A DNA stretch of 52,168 bases from Phenylobacterium sp. Root700. Its GTDB lineage: Bacteria; Pseudomonadota; Alphaproteobacteria; Caulobacterales; Caulobacteraceae. Position 1 is the stretch's first letter; the number at the start of each line of letters is the position of its first letter. Below, piece by piece: positions 49,524 through 52,168 of the stretch. The position numbers and the translations under genes were made by a program. The notes beneath the pieces are model-generated. The model had not been told where the DNA came from and made no database searches. It was given only the letters and a program-made list of their open reading frames with translations. The stretch spans positions 352,495 through 404,662 of the forward strand of contig NZ_LMHT01000011.1 in NCBI RefSeq assembly GCF_001429025.1, read 5' to 3'.

Positions 49524-51101
49524 GTGAACGTGTCTACCGACGAAACCGAGCTGCCCCACCACGTCGACGTCCTTATCCTCGGCGCCGGCATCTCTGGGAT
49601 CGGGGCGGCCTATGAGCTCACCCGTCAGTGTCCGGATCGATCCTTCGCCGTCCTGGAGGCGTTCGAGAGTTTCGGCGGTACCTGGCTGGCGCATCGGTAT
49701 CCGGGGGTACGCTCCGACAGCGACCTGTTCACCTACGGCTTCCGCTTCAAGCCATGGACCGGCCGTCCAATCGCGTCTCGCGACGAGATACTCCAGTACC
49801 TCGGTGAGACCATCGAGGAGAACGGCCTGGGATCGCACTTTCACTATGGCTGTCGCGTGATCTCCGCCGATTGGCGGAGCGACCAAGGGCATTGGCGTGT
49901 CGCAGTCCTGCGCGGCGCCGACCAGAAGCCGTTTCAGATCACCTGCAGTTTCCTGTGGTCGTGCCAAGGCTACTACCGGCATGGAGAGGGCTACACGCCA
50001 AGCTGGCCCGGCATGGAGCAGTTCGAAGGTAGCATCGTCCATCCGCAGACCTGGCCGAAGGAACTCGACTTCAGCGGCAAACGGGTCGTTGTGATCGGTT
50101 CGGGCGCCACCGCAGCAACCCTAGTCCCAGCGCTCGCACCCGAGTGCGAACACGTCACGATGCTTCAGCGCTCGCCGACCTACTTCTCTCCGGCGCCGAA
50201 CCGCGATGCCCTCGCGGACACCTTGCGCGACCTTGGCGTTGAGCCGGCGACCGTTCACGACATCATGCGCAAGAAGATTGTCCGCGATCAGCAGATCATG
50301 CTCACCCGTGCTCTGGAGGATCCGGAGGCCACCAAGGCCGCCATGTTGGCCACGGTTGCGACCTTCCTGCCGCCGGATCAGGTGGAAGCCCACTTCACAC
50401 CGACCTACAAGCCCTGGCAGCAGCGGGTGGCGCTCGTACCGAACGGGGATCTCTTCAAGGCCTTGCGGACCGGCAAGGCCAGCGTCGTCACTGATCACAT
50501 CGAGAGCTTCACCCCGACGGGGCTGCGGCTGGTCTCCGGTCGTGAACTAGACGCAGATGTCGTCGTCACAGCGACCGGGTTCGAGATGTCCGCGCTCGGG
50601 GACACCGTCATGAAAATCGACGGCGAGCCTCTGAAATTCTCCGACAGCGTCAGCTATCGGGGCATCTTGCACACCGGTATCCCGAACATGGCGCGAACGA
50701 TGGGGTACTTCCGAGTGTCCAGTTGGACGCTGCGCGTTCACTTGGTCAGCGACTTCGTCTGCAGGCTTCTCAACCAGATGCGTGTGATTGGCGCATCGAG
50801 CGTCGAAGTGCAGCTGCCGCCCGAAGCCCAGGAGGAGGGCTCCAAGTCCGGCATGGACAGCGATGTGTTCAACGCCGGCTACATTCTTCGCGCCCTGCAT
50901 CTAATGCCAAAGCGCGGCCCTTCGCGGGACTGGCAAACCATGGACTATTGGGCCGAGCAATCGGACTTGCCGGCCGTACGGCTCGATGGCGACGTCTTTG
51001 GCTATCGTGACGCTGCCGGGCGGCCGATCGAGGAGGATCGGCGTGCCGCTGGTGAGCCGAGCCTTGTCGCCGTACCTCAGCCGATCAGGGAGCCTGGCTG
51101 A
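49524..51101 (+). CDS. Baeyer-Villiger-type flavin monooxygenase
   Basis: A 525-residue FAD- and NADPH-dependent class B monooxygenase. The FAD motif LILGAGISGIGAA is at about 17-29, the Baeyer-Villiger fingerprint FEGSIVHPQTWP at about 167-178 and the NADPH motif VIGSGATA at about 190-197. The sequence FGGTWLAHRYPGVRSDSDLF is also typical. The enzyme inserts oxygen next to a ketone, or oxidises a soft heteroatom. The start is GTG with AGAAGG upstream. It lies 61 bases after the MFS gene. Combined with the FMN monooxygenase this suggests stepwise oxidation of an imported organic compound. Confidence 0.92.
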   Translation: MNVSTDETELPHHVDVLILGAGISGIGAAYELTRQCPDRSFAVLEAFESFGGTWLAHRYPGVRSDSDLFTYGFRFKPWTGRPIASRDEILQYLGETIEENGLGSHFHYGCRVISADWRSDQGHWRVAVLRGADQKPFQITCSFLWSCQGYYRHGEGYTPSWPGMEQFEGSIVHPQTWPKELDFSGKRVVVIGSGATAATLVPALAPECEHVTMLQRSPTYFSPAPNRDALADTLRDLGVEPATVHDIMRKKIVRDQQIMLTRALEDPEATKAAMLATVATFLPPDQVEAHFTPTYKPWQQRVALVPNGDLFKALRTGKASVVTDHIESFTPTGLRLVSGRELDADVVVTATGFEMSALGDTVMKIDGEPLKFSDSVSYRGILHTGIPNMARTMGYFRVSSWTLRVHLVSDFVCRLLNQMRVIGASSVEVQLPPEAQEEGSKSGMDSDVFNAGYILRALHLMPKRGPSRDWQTMDYWAEQSDLPAVRLDGDVFGYRDAAGRPIEEDRRAAGEPSLVAVPQPIREPG

Positions 51102-51109
51102 CGTCAGGC

Positions 51110-51310
51110 TCAAGGCGCGCAGCCGAACTGGCGGGGCGGGCTCAACCGACCCGAAACGAGGAAGGCGCCAGCCGCGAGGGACAGCAGCCCGCCTGCCAAG
51201 CCGACGCTGCCCTCAACGCCGTACCGCGCGACAAACAGTGACGCCGCCAACGAACCAGCGCTGGGGCCGAGAGCGATCAGCTCGCGGACGATGAGGGATT
51301 GAAGGCCGAG
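51110..51310 (-). pseudogene. 3' remnant of an MFS transporter gene
   Basis: On the minus strand this region encodes 66 residues (LGLQSLIVRELIALGPSAGS, then a second hydrophobic segment) typical of the last two helices of an MFS protein. It has no start. Just upstream in the same frame is an amber stop (51311-51313) preceded by a plausible continuation (GLWKPDPVAVGAM), and hydrophobic coding further upstream appears only in another frame. It is therefore a truncated, frameshifted relic in the 409-base interval 51102-51510. Nothing else is evident in that interval. Confidence 0.55.
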
Positions 51311-51510
51311 CTACATCGCGCCTACCGCCACTGGATCGGGCTTCCAGAGCCCGCCAACCCGCCCAAGAGAACTGGGCCGATCCCAGCAGGAGCGCGGCGG
51401 CTGTGGCGCGCGGACCGGCGGGTCGGCGGCCGCATCGTCAGCCTTGCCGACGCCCCACTGCGAGAGTTGGGGCGACGACAAGGCTGTTCTGCCTACGGGT
51501 CCGAGGGCTT

Positions 51511-52168
51511 CTAGTAGGCTGCTTTGCTCGGGGCGTAGCCGAGGACCGCCTTGACTTCCAGGAACTCGTTGAAGCCGAAATCGCCCCACTCGCGCCCGTT
51601 GCCGCTCATCTTGTAACCACCGAAGGGCGCCATCATATCGCTGGCTCCGTTGATGATCACTTGGCCGGCGCGCAGCTTGGAGGCCACTCCGCGTGCCTTG
51701 GCCAAGTCCGCGCCGTTGACGTAAGCGGCTAGGCCGTACTCGGAGTCATTGCCGATCTGAATGGCCTGATCGACGCTTTCGTAGCCGAGGATCGACAGCA
51801 CCGGACCAAAGATCTCTTCCTTGGCGATGGTCATGTCCGGGGTGACGTTGGCGAAGACGGTTGGCTTCACATAGTAGCCGACATCCAGGTCGCCTGGACG
51901 TCCGACGCCGCCCGCGACCAGGGTCGCGCCCTCGTCGATGCCGGTCTGGATCAGCTTCTGGATCTTGTCGAATTGGGCCTTGTTGACCACCGGTCCGAGC
52001 TGGCTGTTGCCGTTCGGGTCGCCCACGGTCGTCTGGTTGGCGGTTTCGCGGGCGACGGCGATGGCTTCGTCCATACGCGCCTGCGGGACCAGCATGCGGG
52101 TTGGAGCGTTGCAGGACTGACCGGAGTTGGTCATCACGGTGGCCACGCCACGGCCCACGCCCTTGGCG
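51511..52168 (-). CDS. Aldehyde dehydrogenase (C-terminal part, cut by window edge)
   Basis: The visible 215 or more residues are the C-terminal half of an ALDH-superfamily protein. The catalytic cysteine is in NSGQSCNAPTRM, followed by KEEIFGPVLSILGYESVDQAI and the C-terminal APFGGYKMSGNGREWGDFGFNEFLEVKAV. The reading frame continues past the right edge of the window, so the N-terminal cofactor-binding part is not seen. It could oxidise aldehydes produced by amine oxidation or the monooxygenases nearby. Confidence 0.92.
   Translation of the reverse strand, partial: AKGVGRGVATVMTNSGQSCNAPTRMLVPQARMDEAIAVARETANQTTVGDPNGNSQLGPVVNKAQFDKIQKLIQTGIDEGATLVAGGVGRPGDLDVGYYVKPTVFANVTPDMTIAKEEIFGPVLSILGYESVDQAIQIGNDSEYGLAAYVNGADLAKARGVASKLRAGQVIINGASDMMAPFGGYKMSGNGREWGDFGFNEFLEVKAVLGYAPSKAAY

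Overview
The window is high-GC, densely coded DNA from an alphaproteobacterium. The two large TonB-dependent receptors, the many exported hydrolases, the alphaproteobacterial tRNA-Lys sequence and the overall gene style suggest Caulobacteraceae (Caulobacter/Phenylobacterium-like), but this is inferred from gene content and no 16S gene is present.

Region 1 (about 1-28 kb) looks like an integrated programme for taking up and degrading modified or D-amino-acid-containing peptides. It encodes an exported gamma-glutamyltranspeptidase, two class-V PLP enzymes with Tat-type signals, a cyclopropane fatty acid synthase, a kappa-GST-type isomerase, a 2,4-dienoyl-CoA-reductase-like SDR, a 949-residue MalT-type LuxR regulator, a D-threonine-aldolase-fold enzyme, an aldehyde dehydrogenase, a YkvI-like transporter, an acyl-CoA synthetase, an exported amidohydrolase, an exported serine hydrolase with four C-terminal membrane segments, a TonB receptor, an S33-type exported peptidase, an N-acyl-D-amino-acid deacylase, a DadA-type oxidase and a GlcG/HbpS protein. 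A recurrent G/C-armed motif (CCCCTC, short spacer, GGGG) sits in front of most of these transcription units and is a candidate operator for the LuxR protein.

Region 2 (about 28-33.4 kb) starts with small housekeeping-like genes (PRC barrel, glycine-zipper lipoprotein, NTF2-like protein). It then holds a 45-bp 3' fragment of tRNA-Lys(CUU), which is the left attachment site of an integrated element, followed by a tyrosine integrase and a GTGA-coupled pair: an AbiEi-type regulator with a PD-(D/E)XK-like N-terminus and a nucleotidyltransferase-fold partner. This is a probable type IV toxin-antitoxin or phage-defence module. No intact tRNA-Lys is visible to the right, so the element may extend beyond the window or be a remnant.

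Region 3 (33.5-42.9 kb) is catabolic: an amidase, an isochorismatase-type hydrolase and a GlxA-type AraC regulator, then a tightly overlapping B-E-D-A amine dehydrogenase operon (tryptophan tryptophylquinone enzyme, closest in architecture to aromatic amine dehydrogenase) with two monoheme cytochromes c and a TonB receptor on the same strand.

Region 4 (42.9-52.2 kb) has two paralogous TetR regulators, an HDAC-family amidohydrolase, a MaoC-type hydratase, an FMN-dependent monooxygenase, an MFS transporter, a Baeyer-Villiger-type monooxygenase, the decayed 3' end of a second MFS gene and the C-terminal part of an aldehyde dehydrogenase that runs off the window. A near-identical 27-bp element overlaps the -35 box of the HDAC and FMN-monooxygenase promoters and probably binds one or both TetR proteins.
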